From Pantoea sp. (GTDB lineage Bacteria > Pseudomonadota > Gammaproteobacteria > Enterobacterales > Enterobacteriaceae): a stretch of 64,000 nt of DNA. The stretch spans positions 372,001 to 436,000 of the forward strand of contig NZ_JAPWKD010000034.1 of the NCBI RefSeq assembly GCF_028283705.1. Direction: 5' to 3'. The notes under the pieces are model-generated. The model was not told the origin of the DNA, did no database searches, and saw nothing but the letters and a program-made list of their open reading frames with translations. A program made the position numbers and the translations under genes. Below, one piece after another: positions 1 to 9,501 of the stretch. Numbering within the stretch: the stretch's first letter is position 1; each line of letters begins with the position of its first letter.

Positions 1-1
1 C

Positions 2-1490
2 GATGCGGCGGGCAACGTCAGCCCGAACGCGTCCGTGACGCTGACGGTGGATACCGGTGTACCGGCGGCTTCGACGCTGACGGTCACCGCTGATAACGTC
101 ACGCCAAACGTGACGATACCGAGTGGTGGTTACACCAACGACAACACGCCAACTCTGAGCGGCACGGCAGAAGCGGGGTCAGTCGTCACCATTACTGATG
201 GCAGTACGGTGCTGGGTTCGGTCACTGTTGGTGCGGGAGGAGCATGGAGCTTCACCACCAGTGCGTTGAGTAACGGTACGCATCCGCTGAGCGTGACGGT
301 GAAAGATGCGGCCGGTAACGTCAGCCCAGCCACGGCGGCGACGGTGATTGTTGATACTGTGGCACCGACGGCTTCCACGCTGACGGTCACCGCCGATAAC
401 GTCACGCCAAACGTGACAGTGCCGAGTGGCGGCTCGACCAACGACACGACACCTACGCTGAGCGGTACGGCAGAAATCGGCAGCAAAGTCACCATCTATG
501 ACGGCAGCGCGGTGCTGGGTACGTTAACCGTAGGGGGAAGCGGCACCTGGAGCTTCACCACCGCCACGCTGACCAATGGCACCCATCCGCTGAGTGTCAC
601 GGTGACTGACCTGGCGGGCAACGTCAGTGGGACTACCTCCGCCAGCGTGATCATCGATACCGTGGCACCGGCAGCGGTGACCGGCCTGGCGGCCAGCAAC
701 AACAACGGCGGTACGGCGGTGGCCATTCCCAACAATGGCACCACCAATGACAACACGCCGTTGCTGAGCGGCACGTCGGAAGCCGGGGCGAAGATCTCCA
801 TCTACGACGGTGCGACGTTGCTTGGCACCACCACGGCGGCCAGCAGTGGGGCATGGAGCTTTACCACCAGCACCCTGACTGAAGGCACCCACACCCTGAA
901 CGTCACCGCCACCGATGCGGCGGGCAACGTCAGCCCGAACGCGTCAGTTACGCTGACGGTGGATACGGTGGCACCGACGGCTTCGACGCTGACGGTCACC
1001 GCCGATAACGTCACGCCAAACGTGACGATACCGAATGGTGGCTATACCAGAGACACCACGCCGGTACTGAGCGGTACGGCAGAGGTGGGCAGTCGTGTCA
1101 CCATTTATGATGGTGCGACCATCATCGGTTCTGTCACGGTTGGAGCCAGTGGGACATGGAGTTTTACCACAGCGGTGCTGGCTGACGGTTCTCATCCGAT
1201 AAGCGTCACGGCAACGGATACGGCAGGCAACGTCAGTAACATCACCACGGCGACGGTAAATGTGGATACCGTGGCACCGACAGCTGCCACCGCGCTGGCG
1301 GTCAACTCGGCGGGTACCACACTGACCGGTACGGGCGAAGCGGGCAGCACGGTGACGGTGAAAGATGCCGGAGGTAACACCATCGGTACTGGCACCGTCG
1401 GCGTCACCGGCAGCTTCTCGGTCACGCTGACCACCGCGCAAACAACCGGGGCAACGTTGTCTGTCTCCCTGACCGATGCGGCGGGTAACA
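2..1490 (+). repeat. Tandem ~303-bp DNA repeats coding Ig-like adhesin domains
   Basis: The segment around 71-120 recurs near 373-420 and 982-1030 with only a few changes, a spacing of about 303 bp per unit. The opening segment at 3-51 recurs almost unchanged at about 915-962. A fourth unit (about 656-955) has diverged at its start, and the last unit (about 1259-1490) is shorter. High DNA identity between some units suggests recent duplication or gene conversion. Confidence 0.9.
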
Positions 1491-3037
1491 CCTCACCAAC
1501 CGCCACGGTGCTGGGTGCCATCAAAATTGTCGCGGTTAATGACTTCAACGAACTGGATTACAGCACCACTTCAGGAACGATCAGCAACACCACAGGTACC
1601 ACAAATACGGGTACCGCGTTGTTGAGTGTCAATCTGGGTAGCGTGCTTGGAGTCGGTGTGTTGAGCAGCTCCAATGCCTACATGATTAACGTCGGCACCG
1701 GTGATACGCGAACAGTGACGTTGCACGCGTCTGAGACCAGCCTGATATCTCTGATAGGTAGCTACTCGCTGTATCTTTACCAGCAGCAGACGGATGGTAC
1801 CTGGAAGGTTATCTCCACCACGACTAACTACATCTCCACGACGATACTGTCGTTGCTGACACAAACCGGATCCAACATAACCTATAGCAATCTGGGCACT
1901 GGGACTTACGCCGTTGTACTGGGGGCCAGTAGCGGAATCAGTGTACTGCCTTCTACCAGTGTTACCACGGTGTCGGATATCACCACCATCGCGGCGACGG
2001 TGGCGGCCACTGTCACCGGCAACTTGCTAACCAACGACACCAGTTCAGTTGCAGGTACGGTGCCGACAGGCACGGCAGTGACATCGGTCTCGGGTCATAC
2101 GGTGGGGACAAGTACCTCGTTCAGCACCGCCTATGGCACGTTGACCATCGACTCACACGGTAACTACACCTATACGCTGAAGGCTGGTCTGGATGCAGGT
2201 ACGTTACCCACTACCGACACCTTCAGTTATTCGGTGACGGATGCTCAGGGGGTTGTGACTACTGCCACGCTGACGATTGATTTGGTACATGGCACAACGA
2301 CGACATCGTTGCTGTCGGTCAACAGCCTCTTCGCAGAAGCGACCACCACTGACAGTGACCATTCGGTGAGCGGCAGCATCTGGGCCGACAGCAGTACCAG
2401 CCACACCGGTACGCTGACCATCGCCAACGAGCATGGTGACACCACGACCGTGAGCAGTAGCGGTAACACCCTGGTGGCGGGGGATTACGGTACGTTAAGT
2501 ATTGCTGCCAACGGCAGCTACACCTACGCGTTGAGTGCCGACGTTAACGTGCAGAACATCACCCATAAGGAAGTGTTCAGCTACACCCTGGCGTCAACCG
2601 ACGGCACCCTGATCAGCAACTCGTTCACCATTGAGCTGCATCCGACCATCACCGGAACGGCGGCGGCAGATACGCTGACCAGTAGTGCCTATGACGACAC
2701 CATCACCTCGGGTGCCGGAACAGATACGCTGGTTTACCACCTGCTGAACAGCGCCGATGCCACAGGTGGCAATGGTCATGATACCTGGACTGATTTCTCG
2801 GTCACAAATGGCGACAAGATCGACGTCAGCAACCTGCTTATCGGCTGGAATGACGACACAAGTAACATTAATGATTTTGTGAAAGTGGATCATACCGCTG
2901 ATGGCAGCACCGTGCTCTCGATTGACCGTGATGGCACCGGTACGGCGTACAGCAGTACCCAGTTGGTGACGCTGGAAGGCACTAACGCATCACTGGAGGA
3001 GTTGCTGCAACAACCGCATCAAACCCATACGGCGTAA
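2..3037 (+). CDS. Giant repetitive biofilm adhesin, C-terminal part (BapA/LapA-like), 5' partial
   Basis: The frame is already open at base 2, so the true start lies upstream; GTG 35 is internal. About 1011 residues are visible. The first ~420 are tandem Ig-like repeats of about 101 residues, each with the pattern DTVAP(T/A)AS..LTVTADN, a GTAE core and WSFTT, ending in DAAGNVS. A shorter degenerate repeat follows, then a unique segment (about 480-670), two VCBS-like blocks with the GTYTYTL-type motif, and a C-terminal type I secretion target region with an acidic, Asp/Gly-rich GTAAADTLTSS and GGNGHDTWTDF part. This architecture is known from surface proteins exported by type I systems and used for cell-cell adhesion and biofilm. 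The secretion genes follow immediately, in the same order as the Salmonella bapABCD operon as I recall it. The N-terminal retention region and any LapG cleavage site are outside the window. Confidence 0.9.
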   Translation, partial: DAAGNVSPNASVTLTVDTGVPAASTLTVTADNVTPNVTIPSGGYTNDNTPTLSGTAEAGSVVTITDGSTVLGSVTVGAGGAWSFTTSALSNGTHPLSVTVKDAAGNVSPATAATVIVDTVAPTASTLTVTADNVTPNVTVPSGGSTNDTTPTLSGTAEIGSKVTIYDGSAVLGTLTVGGSGTWSFTTATLTNGTHPLSVTVTDLAGNVSGTTSASVIIDTVAPAAVTGLAASNNNGGTAVAIPNNGTTNDNTPLLSGTSEAGAKISIYDGATLLGTTTAASSGAWSFTTSTLTEGTHTLNVTATDAAGNVSPNASVTLTVDTVAPTASTLTVTADNVTPNVTIPNGGYTRDTTPVLSGTAEVGSRVTIYDGATIIGSVTVGASGTWSFTTAVLADGSHPISVTATDTAGNVSNITTATVNVDTVAPTAATALAVNSAGTTLTGTGEAGSTVTVKDAGGNTIGTGTVGVTGSFSVTLTTAQTTGATLSVSLTDAAGNTSPTATVLGAIKIVAVNDFNELDYSTTSGTISNTTGTTNTGTALLSVNLGSVLGVGVLSSSNAYMINVGTGDTRTVTLHASETSLISLIGSYSLYLYQQQTDGTWKVISTTTNYISTTILSLLTQTGSNITYSNLGTGTYAVVLGASSGISVLPSTSVTTVSDITTIAATVAATVTGNLLTNDTSSVAGTVPTGTAVTSVSGHTVGTSTSFSTAYGTLTIDSHGNYTYTLKAGLDAGTLPTTDTFSYSVTDAQGVVTTATLTIDLVHGTTTTSLLSVNSLFAEATTTDSDHSVSGSIWADSSTSHTGTLTIANEHGDTTTVSSSGNTLVAGDYGTLSIAANGSYTYALSADVNVQNITHKEVFSYTLASTDGTLISNSFTIELHPTITGTAAADTLTSSAYDDTITSGAGTDTLVYHLLNSADATGGNGHDTWTDFSVTNGDKIDVSNLLIGWNDDTSNINDFVKVDHTADGSTVLSIDRDGTGTAYSSTQLVTLEGTNASLEELLQQPHQTHTA

Positions 3038-3111
3038 GCGCTGTGGGGCAGGCAGGGATGAACCGGGGCACAAGGATGTGCCTGTTTCTATCAATCACGG
3101 GTGGACTATCG

Positions 3112-4563
3112 ATGGACCTGATGCAATCAAGCGCACTATCTCGCCGTTCCTGGAAGCTCAGCGTTTTCTGTGCTGGCATTGCCTTTCTCACTCATTCACA
3201 AGCAAACGCGGCTGATACTGCCCTGACCAGGGCCGGTCGCATTACCACACAGGGTCTGTCACAACCGCAGGACCTGCCCTCATTAACCGGCGAAGTGGCG
3301 GAACCCGCACTGAACCACGTCCCGGATACCCTGACGCTTAATCAGGCAGTACAGCGGGCGGTGCACTGGCATCCCGATATTGCCGAAGCGGTGGGAAAGC
3401 TACTGGAGCAGGCCGATCAGGTTGATGTGGCGAAGGCCAAATACTATCCACAAATCAGCGCCGGGATGAATAACGGCTACTCCAATAGCTACACGGAAAA
3501 GGGCTACAGTCCCTCTTTTGTCCTCTCGATATCACAAATGTTGTATGACTTTGGCAAAGTCAGCAGCTCAGTGCGATCCGCCGAAGCGGGCGTGGCGCAG
3601 GAGCAGGCCAACGTACTGGTCAGCATCGACACCGTGGCACATGACACGGCTGCTGCCCTGATTGAAGTGCAGGGCTATCAGCAGCTGGTGGTCATTGCCC
3701 GACAGCAGCTGGCAGCGCTGAGTAAAATTGGTGATTTGGCCCGCCAGCGTAACGACGAAGGGGCGGCGTCACTCTCTGATGCCACGCAAACCGATGCGCG
3801 TATTGAAGGGGCGCGTACCACCCTGACGCAATATCAGGCCAATCTTGATCGCTGGCGCGCTACGCTGGCAACCTATCTCGGCTGGCCCACGGTGAATAAC
3901 GTTAGTGATGATTTTCCCGCAAAACTGATGCGATCCTGCCAGTCATCCCAGGCGGAAGATCGGCTGATTCCGGCGGTGCTCGCCGCCTGGGCGGCGGCCA
4001 ATCAGGCGCAGGCCAAGCTGGATAACGCCAACGCGCAAATGTTGCCGACCATCTCACTCGAACCGGAAGTTACCCATTATCTCAACGACCACTATGCCAG
4101 CAGCGAAACGCTGGATCGCACCCAGTATTCCGCGTGGGTCAAAGTGGAGATGCCGATTTATCAGGGCGGTGGGATGACCGCCAGTCGTGATGCGGCCGCC
4201 AATGCACTCAGTTCAGCCAATGCGGCGGTCAATTCGGCGCGTTTAAAAGCGCGGCAACAGCTGAGTGAATCGCAAAATGAGTCACAAAGTCTTGCCCTCA
4301 GTCTCAACATTCTGGGACGACAACAACAGCTGACTGAGAAAACTCAGCAACTCTACCAGGACCAATATCTGCAACTGGGCACCCGTCCTCTGCTTGATGT
4401 GTTGAACGCCGAGCAGGAGGTGTACCAGACCCGTTTCACGCTTCAGCAAACCATCAGCCAGTTACGCTCGCTGCAGCTCGATTGCCTCTATAGCACCGGG
4501 CATATGCGGTCGGCGTTTGCTTTGAATAATCAGCGGATCCAGTCCGTGGAGATCCAGCCATGA
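3112..4563 (+). CDS. TolC-family outer membrane channel of the adhesin type I secretion system
   Basis: This gene encodes about 483 residues of the outer-membrane efflux (TolC/LapE) family, which forms a trimeric outer-membrane barrel and periplasmic tunnel. ATG 3112 is preferred over the upstream GTG 3043 and ATG 3058 because it follows a GGGTGG-like ribosome site and starts a clean signal peptide (MDLMQSS, basic RRSWK, hydrophobic LSVFCAGIAFL, cleavage after HSQANA). The mature protein has the two helical repeats expected, with QAVQRAVHWHPDI near the start and the coiled Ala/Gln-rich stretches of the family. It follows the adhesin by 74 bp and overlaps the ABC gene by 4 bp (ATGA), so one operon is likely. 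Role as the export channel for the adjacent adhesin is inferred from context. Confidence 0.93.
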   Translation: MDLMQSSALSRRSWKLSVFCAGIAFLTHSQANAADTALTRAGRITTQGLSQPQDLPSLTGEVAEPALNHVPDTLTLNQAVQRAVHWHPDIAEAVGKLLEQADQVDVAKAKYYPQISAGMNNGYSNSYTEKGYSPSFVLSISQMLYDFGKVSSSVRSAEAGVAQEQANVLVSIDTVAHDTAAALIEVQGYQQLVVIARQQLAALSKIGDLARQRNDEGAASLSDATQTDARIEGARTTLTQYQANLDRWRATLATYLGWPTVNNVSDDFPAKLMRSCQSSQAEDRLIPAVLAAWAAANQAQAKLDNANAQMLPTISLEPEVTHYLNDHYASSETLDRTQYSAWVKVEMPIYQGGGMTASRDAAANALSSANAAVNSARLKARQQLSESQNESQSLALSLNILGRQQQLTEKTQQLYQDQYLQLGTRPLLDVLNAEQEVYQTRFTLQQTISQLRSLQLDCLYSTGHMRSAFALNNQRIQSVEIQP

Positions 4564-6740
4564 CGCAACTGCAAATACCCGACGCCCCTGGCGGAAAACC
4601 CGATCAGGCTGAAGGAGGCGTTCCCTTACACGGATGGGCTACGGCGATCATCCTGATCGCCACACATTATCGCTTACCCTGTTCGCCGGGCATGATCCTC
4701 GCCTCCAGCGAGTGGCAGGGCAAACAGACGCGCGACAAGGCGTTACGCCATCTGGCGCGTCAGGCCGGTTTATCGTTACAGCTGTATGAGGATGACAAAT
4801 GGCAGCTGACCCACTGGCGTCTGCCGCTGGCTGTGGAACTGGTAGATGGCCAGGTGGGGGTGATCACCGCCTTCGATGGCGAAGACGAAGTGCGTGTGCA
4901 CTTTGCCGGTGATGAACAGCCGACGCCCGTTTCGCTGCTGGCGCTGCTGCCGGACATCTGCTTTGCCGCCGCGCTGCGCCCGCTGGCACCGGCGAAAGAC
5001 AGCCGGGTCGATCGCTATCTCGAAGCCATGAAACCGGACTGGTTACGCCGTCTGGTACTGAAAGATCTACACCCTTATGGTTATGTGATGCTGGGATCGT
5101 TTCTGATCAACCTGCTGGCGCTGGTGGGGATCATCTTTTCGATGCAGGTCTATGACCGGGTGATCCCGGCGCAATCCTATCCCACGCTGTATGTGCTGTA
5201 TATCGGGGTAATTATCTCGGTGATCTTCACCTACATCCTGCGCGTCGGGCGCGATCATGTGACCGATCTGCTCGGCAAGCGGGCGGATATGCGCGTCTCC
5301 GACCGGGTATTTGGTCATGCGCTGCGCCTGCGCAACAGCGCGGTGCCGCGTTCCACCGGTACCTTTATCTCGCAGCTGCGCGAGCTGGAGGCGATCCGCG
5401 AGATGGTCACCTCCACCACCGTGACCGCGATTGTCGATATGCCGTTTTTCCTGCTGTTTTTACTGGTGATGGCGATCATCGCTCCGCAGCTGGCGTGGGT
5501 CGCGCCGGTGGCGGTGATTCTGATGGTGCTGCCGGGTGTGTTTATGCAGAAAAAACTGTCGAAGCTGGCGCAGCAGGCGCTGAAGGAATCGACCTTACGC
5601 AATGCGGTGCTGGTGGAGAGCGTGCAGGGGCTGGAGGATATCAAGCTGATGCAGGCGGAGGACCGCTTTCTGCAACAGTGGAACAGCTATATTCGCATCA
5701 CCGCGCAATCGGGCGTGGAGACGCGTAAAGCGATGCACTCGCTGATGAGCTGGGGCGTCACCATTCAGGGCATGGTTTATGCCACGGTGATTGTGATTGG
5801 TGCGCCGATGGTTATCGACGGCGATATCACCACCGGTGCCATCGTGGCGGCATCGCTGTTGTCATCACGCATGATTGCGCCGATGGCGACGTTGTGTGGC
5901 GTGCTGGCACGCTGGCAGCAGGTCAAAGCGGCGAAAACCAGCCTTGATGGCCTGATGGCGCTGCCGGTGGAGAACAGCACCGACGAAACCCGCATTCATT
6001 GCCCGGTGCTGTTTGGTAACTATCAGTTTAACGACGCGATGTTCCGTTATTACAGCGACACGCTCACCGTGGCGCTGCGCATCAACCGTCTGACGATCAA
6101 GCAGGGCGAACGCATTGCGGTGCTGGGGCGTAACGGAGCCGGTAAATCGACCATGCTGCAGGCGATGATTGGTGGCATAGAGCTGATTGGCGGTGAGCTG
6201 CTGCTGGACAACCTCAGCCTGCCGCATATCGATCTGGCGGATGTGCGGCGCAACGTGGGCCTGATGACGCAAAACGCGCGCCTGTTCCACGGCACATTGC
6301 GGGAAAACCTGACAATGGGCGCGGCACACGCCACCGATGACGCCATTTTTGCCGCGCTGGTGGTGAGTGGCGGGGCTGATTTTATCCACCGTTTGCCGCT
6401 CGGCCTTGATCATCCGGTGATGGAAGGTGGTGTCGGACTATCGGGCGGTCAGCGCCAGTCAGTGCTGCTGGCGCGGATGCTGCTGCGCGATCCCAATATC
6501 GTCCTGCTGGATGAGCCCACCGCATCGCTGGACGCTCACACAGAAAAAGAGTTTATCGAGCGGCTCGGGCAGTGGCTGAATGGCCGCACCCTGATCGTCG
6601 CTACCCACCGGGCGGCTATTCTGGCGCTGGTGGATCGCATCCTGGTATTAAAAGAGGGACAACTGGTGATGGACAGCCCGAAAGAGAATGCATTACCACC
6701 GCCACGCGCGTCGAATCCGCGTCCGGAGGCCAACCCATGA
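4560..6740 (+). CDS. Type I secretion ABC exporter (LapB/BapC-like) with degenerate C39-like domain
   Basis: The product (726 aa) is an inner-membrane ATPase that would energise export of the adhesin. Residues ~20-150 form a C39-peptidase-like domain, but the position where a catalytic Cys is expected reads HGWATAIILIA, so it should bind rather than cleave substrate. A transmembrane domain follows (first helix from about residue 175, YVMLGSFLINLLALVGIIF). The nucleotide-binding domain has Walker A GRNGAGKST (~523-531), signature LSGGQ (~626) and Walker B IVLLDEPTAS (~646). It overlaps its neighbours by ATGA at both ends, which implies translational coupling. The missing protease function is typical of exporters for RTX and large adhesin substrates. 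Confidence 0.95.
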   Translation: MTQLQIPDAPGGKPDQAEGGVPLHGWATAIILIATHYRLPCSPGMILASSEWQGKQTRDKALRHLARQAGLSLQLYEDDKWQLTHWRLPLAVELVDGQVGVITAFDGEDEVRVHFAGDEQPTPVSLLALLPDICFAAALRPLAPAKDSRVDRYLEAMKPDWLRRLVLKDLHPYGYVMLGSFLINLLALVGIIFSMQVYDRVIPAQSYPTLYVLYIGVIISVIFTYILRVGRDHVTDLLGKRADMRVSDRVFGHALRLRNSAVPRSTGTFISQLRELEAIREMVTSTTVTAIVDMPFFLLFLLVMAIIAPQLAWVAPVAVILMVLPGVFMQKKLSKLAQQALKESTLRNAVLVESVQGLEDIKLMQAEDRFLQQWNSYIRITAQSGVETRKAMHSLMSWGVTIQGMVYATVIVIGAPMVIDGDITTGAIVAASLLSSRMIAPMATLCGVLARWQQVKAAKTSLDGLMALPVENSTDETRIHCPVLFGNYQFNDAMFRYYSDTLTVALRINRLTIKQGERIAVLGRNGAGKSTMLQAMIGGIELIGGELLLDNLSLPHIDLADVRRNVGLMTQNARLFHGTLRENLTMGAAHATDDAIFAALVVSGGADFIHRLPLGLDHPVMEGGVGLSGGQRQSVLLARMLLRDPNIVLLDEPTASLDAHTEKEFIERLGQWLNGRTLIVATHRAAILALVDRILVLKEGQLVMDSPKENALPPPRASNPRPEANP

Positions 6741-7957
6741 AACACTTACCGGCAAAACTGCGGCTGGTGGCGGCGGAAGGCGACAGCTCTGACGACCTGG
6801 CGGGCGATCTGCAATCGGAAACGCATTATTCAGGCGCGGTACGTCTGATCATCATCAGCTTCTTTTTATTGTTGGTCAGCTGCATCTGGGCCTGGTTTGG
6901 CGTGCTGGATGAAGTCTCTACCGGCACCGGCAAAGTGATCCCCAGCTCCCATGATCAGGTGCTGCAATCGCTGGAAGGGGGCATCCTTGACGATATTTTT
7001 GTGCACGAAGGCAGCCATGTCGAGGCTGGACAAATCGTGGCGAAACTGGACCCGATTCGCTCGGAATCCAGCGTGGGGGAGAGTGCCGCCCGTTACCGTG
7101 CTGCGCTGGCGGCCAGTGCGCGCCTTAATGCCGAGGTCAACGATCTGCCGCTGACGTTTCCGGCCGCGCTGAATAAATTTCCTGACCTGATCGCCTCAGA
7201 AACCCGTCTGTACAACACGCGTCGTGCGCAGTTGAGGGATTCAACCTCGCAAATCCAGCAATCGCTCAATCTGGCGAACCGTGAGCTGGCGATTACCCAG
7301 CGTCTGGCAAAAACCGGCGCAGCCAGTAGCGTCGAAGTGCTGCGTTTGCAGCGTGATAAGTCAGACCTCGAACTGAAGATGACGGATGTGCGCTCACAAT
7401 ATTATGTGCAGGCGCGTGAGGATCTGGCGAAAGCCACGGCAGAAGCCGATAGCCTGTTGCAGACGGTCAGAGGGCGCGAAGATACCGTGAGTCGCCTGAC
7501 GATTCGTGCACCAATGCGCGGCGTGGTGAAAGATATCAAGGTGACCACGGTAGGTGGCGTTATCCCGCCGAATGGCGAACTGATGAATATCGTGCCGATG
7601 GACGATCATCTGCTGATTGAAGCGCGCCTTTCCCCGCGTGATATCGCGTTTATTCATCCGGATCAGAAAGCGCTGGTGAAGATCTCCGCCTATGACTATT
7701 CCATTTATGGCGGCCTCGATGGCGTGGTGGAGAGCATCTCGCCGGATACCATCCAGGATGAGGTGAAACCGGAGATTTATTACTACCGCGTCTATATTCG
7801 CACCGACCATGATTTTGTGCAGAACAAGGCCGGTAAACGTTTCTCGATCAGCCCCGGTATGGTGGCGACGGTGGATATTAAAACCGGTGAGAAGACGGTG
7901 ATGGATTATCTGATTAAACCGTTTAACCGCGCCAAAGAAGCCTTGCGCGAACGTTAA
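6737..7957 (+). CDS. HlyD-family membrane fusion protein of the type I secretion system
   Basis: The product (406 aa) is a periplasmic adaptor linking the ABC exporter to the TolC-like channel. ATG 6737 overlaps the ABC stop and starts MKHLPAKL; a longer in-frame reading from 6572 runs inside the ABC gene and is rejected. Residues ~33-55 form the single N-terminal membrane anchor (LIIISFFLLLVSCIWAW). Then come the biotinyl/lipoyl-like half motif LEGGILDDIFVHEGSHVEAG, a long coiled coil (about 110-240), and the beta-barrel segment RAPMRGVVKDIKV with the HlyD-type C-terminus. It is the last gene of the operon, and an intrinsic terminator follows. Confidence 0.95.
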   Translation: MKHLPAKLRLVAAEGDSSDDLAGDLQSETHYSGAVRLIIISFFLLLVSCIWAWFGVLDEVSTGTGKVIPSSHDQVLQSLEGGILDDIFVHEGSHVEAGQIVAKLDPIRSESSVGESAARYRAALAASARLNAEVNDLPLTFPAALNKFPDLIASETRLYNTRRAQLRDSTSQIQQSLNLANRELAITQRLAKTGAASSVEVLRLQRDKSDLELKMTDVRSQYYVQAREDLAKATAEADSLLQTVRGREDTVSRLTIRAPMRGVVKDIKVTTVGGVIPPNGELMNIVPMDDHLLIEARLSPRDIAFIHPDQKALVKISAYDYSIYGGLDGVVESISPDTIQDEVKPEIYYYRVYIRTDHDFVQNKAGKRFSISPGMVATVDIKTGEKTVMDYLIKPFNRAKEALRER

Positions 7958-7997
7958 TTGCAGGCGGAGCCAATCTTCGCGATAATCAGCGCCATCA

Positions 7998-8043
7998 AAT
8001 CCCTTCCTCGTCGGGTTTAACGACGCGGAAGGGATTTTTTTTG
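7998..8043 (+). terminator. Intrinsic terminator after the adhesin secretion operon
   Basis: The stem AATCCCTTCC pairs with GGAAGGGATT, extended inside by CGTCG/CGACG around the loop GGTTTAA, and is followed by a run of T. It closes the secretion operon 40 bp after the HlyD stop and insulates speB. Confidence 0.9.
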
Positions 8044-8098
8044 GTCATATTTCACCTATAACTTAATACGCTGATTCAGGATCTAAAGAGGACGATTT

Positions 8099-9019
8099 AT
8101 GTATAACACCCTGGGTAATCAATATGATAACTCCCTGGTTTCGAACGCCTTTGGTTTCATGCGTTTTCCGGTTAACTTCCAGCCCTACGACAGCGATGCC
8201 GAGTGGGTGATCACCGGCGTACCTTTCGATGCGGCAACATCAGGCCGTCCGGGCAGCCGTTTAGGGCCGGGGGCGATCCGTCAGATCTCCACCAACCTTG
8301 CGTGGGAAGGCTGCCGCTGGCCGTGGGATTTTGATCTGCGCCAGCGTCTCAACGTGGTGGACTGTGGCGACCTGGTGTACGCCTTCGGCGATTCGCAGGA
8401 TCTGTCTGACAAACTGCAGGCGCACGCCGAAAAGCTGCTGGCAAATGGCAAACGCATGCTGACGTTCGGCGGTGACCATTACGTCACGCTTCCGCTGTTG
8501 CGCGCCCATGCGAAGCACTTCGGCAAAATGGCGCTGGTGCACTTTGACGCGCACACCGACACCTATTCCAACGGCCCAACCTTTGACCACGGCACCATGT
8601 TCTTCACCGCGCCGAAAGAAGGGCTGATCGATCCGAATCATTCGGTGCAGATCGGTATCCGTACCGAGTTTGATAAGAGCCTCGGCTTTAACGTGCTGGA
8701 TGCGGCGCAGGTGAACGACCGTAGCGTGGATGACATCCTGGCGGAAATAAAACGCACCGTGGGCGATCTGCCGGTGTATCTGACCTTCGATATCGACTGC
8801 CTCGATCCGGCCCACGCACCGGGCACCGGCACGCCAGTGATTGGCGGCCTGACCACCGATAAAGCCACTAAGCTGATTCGTGGTTTGCAGGGCATGAATA
8901 TTGTCGGGATGGATCTGGTGGAAGTGGCACCGGGTTACGATCACGCCGATCTGACCTCGCTGGCTGCGGCAACGCTGGCGCTGGACATGCTTCACGTGCA
9001 GGCGGCCAATAAGGGCTAA
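8099..9019 (+). CDS. speB: Agmatinase SpeB
   Basis: This is the cytoplasmic ureohydrolase that converts agmatine to putrescine and urea. At 306 aa it has the usual length. The binuclear manganese ligands are visible in FGGDHYVTLP, VHFDAHTDTY and TFDIDCLDPAHAPGTGTP. ATG 8099 follows AAAGAGGA. Unlike in E. coli, no speA (arginine decarboxylase) lies just upstream; the adhesin export operon takes that place, so speB has its own transcription unit here. The region upstream (8044-8098) is short and AT-rich and should hold its promoter. Confidence 0.97.
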   Translation: MYNTLGNQYDNSLVSNAFGFMRFPVNFQPYDSDAEWVITGVPFDAATSGRPGSRLGPGAIRQISTNLAWEGCRWPWDFDLRQRLNVVDCGDLVYAFGDSQDLSDKLQAHAEKLLANGKRMLTFGGDHYVTLPLLRAHAKHFGKMALVHFDAHTDTYSNGPTFDHGTMFFTAPKEGLIDPNHSVQIGIRTEFDKSLGFNVLDAAQVNDRSVDDILAEIKRTVGDLPVYLTFDIDCLDPAHAPGTGTPVIGGLTTDKATKLIRGLQGMNIVGMDLVEVAPGYDHADLTSLAAATLALDMLHVQAANKG

Positions 9020-9054
9020 ACTTACTGACGGTCAATTAATCTTCGGAGGTCATG

Positions 9055-9465
9055 ATGGGCTTACTGGATGATTTAGTCGGATCGTTGGAGGGTAGCCCCG
9101 GGCCGGGCAATCAGCTGGGTCAGTTGCAGGCTATCTGGCACTGGGTACAGGAGCAGGGCGGCGTTGAAGTGCTGCTGCATAAATTCCAGCAGGGCGGGTT
9201 AGGCGACGTATTGGGTTCGTGGATTGGCACCGGCAATAACCAGCCAGTGGACAGTGGCGATATCCAGTCGGCGTTTGGTCAGGCAGATTTGCAGTCGCTG
9301 GCGGATAAGCTCGGTACTGATGTGCCGGGCGCATCCGGGACACTGGCGCTGCTGCTGCCGCAACTGATCGATAAAATGTCACCGCAGGGACAGCTGGATG
9401 AGCAGAGTTTGCATGATAACCAGCTGGATTTAGGTTCGATGGTGGATCAGCTGTTTAAGCGGTGA
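9055..9465 (+). CDS. YidB-family (DUF937) protein
   Basis: This small protein (136 aa) has the YidB/DUF937 signature: a Gly-rich N-terminus (MGLLDDLVGSLEG), QEQGGVEVLLHKFQQGGLGDVLGSWIGTG, then DIQSAFGQADLQSLADKLG and LLLPQLIDKMSPQGQL. ATG 9055 is preferred to ATG 9052 because GGAGG ends at 9049, leaving usable spacing. The family has no settled biochemical role. It follows speB by 35 bp and could be co-transcribed with it. Confidence 0.88.
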   Translation: MGLLDDLVGSLEGSPGPGNQLGQLQAIWHWVQEQGGVEVLLHKFQQGGLGDVLGSWIGTGNNQPVDSGDIQSAFGQADLQSLADKLGTDVPGASGTLALLLPQLIDKMSPQGQLDEQSLHDNQLDLGSMVDQLFKR

Positions 9466-9473
9466 TATACCCC

Positions 9474-9501
9474 GTAGCGGCGCGATAAATCGTGCCGCTA
9501 C
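9474..9501. repeat. Dispersed palindrome family 1, copy a
   Basis: An imperfect hairpin after yidB with arms GTAGCGGCGCG and CGTGCCGCTAC around ATAAAT. One pair has become G-T compared with the perfect copy at 56735-56762. Probably a REP-like element and possible terminator. Confidence 0.8.

Noticed and set aside
2..1490. Possible CRISPR array because of regular repeats
   Set aside because: The repeats are about 303 bp, in frame and coding; no short repeat-spacer pattern.
130..1548. Minus-strand open frames under the adhesin repeats (for example 130-495, 496-801, 1192-1548)
   Set aside because: They are shadows of the repetitive plus-strand code: low-complexity Val/Ala/Pro-rich, no ribosome sites, no family features.
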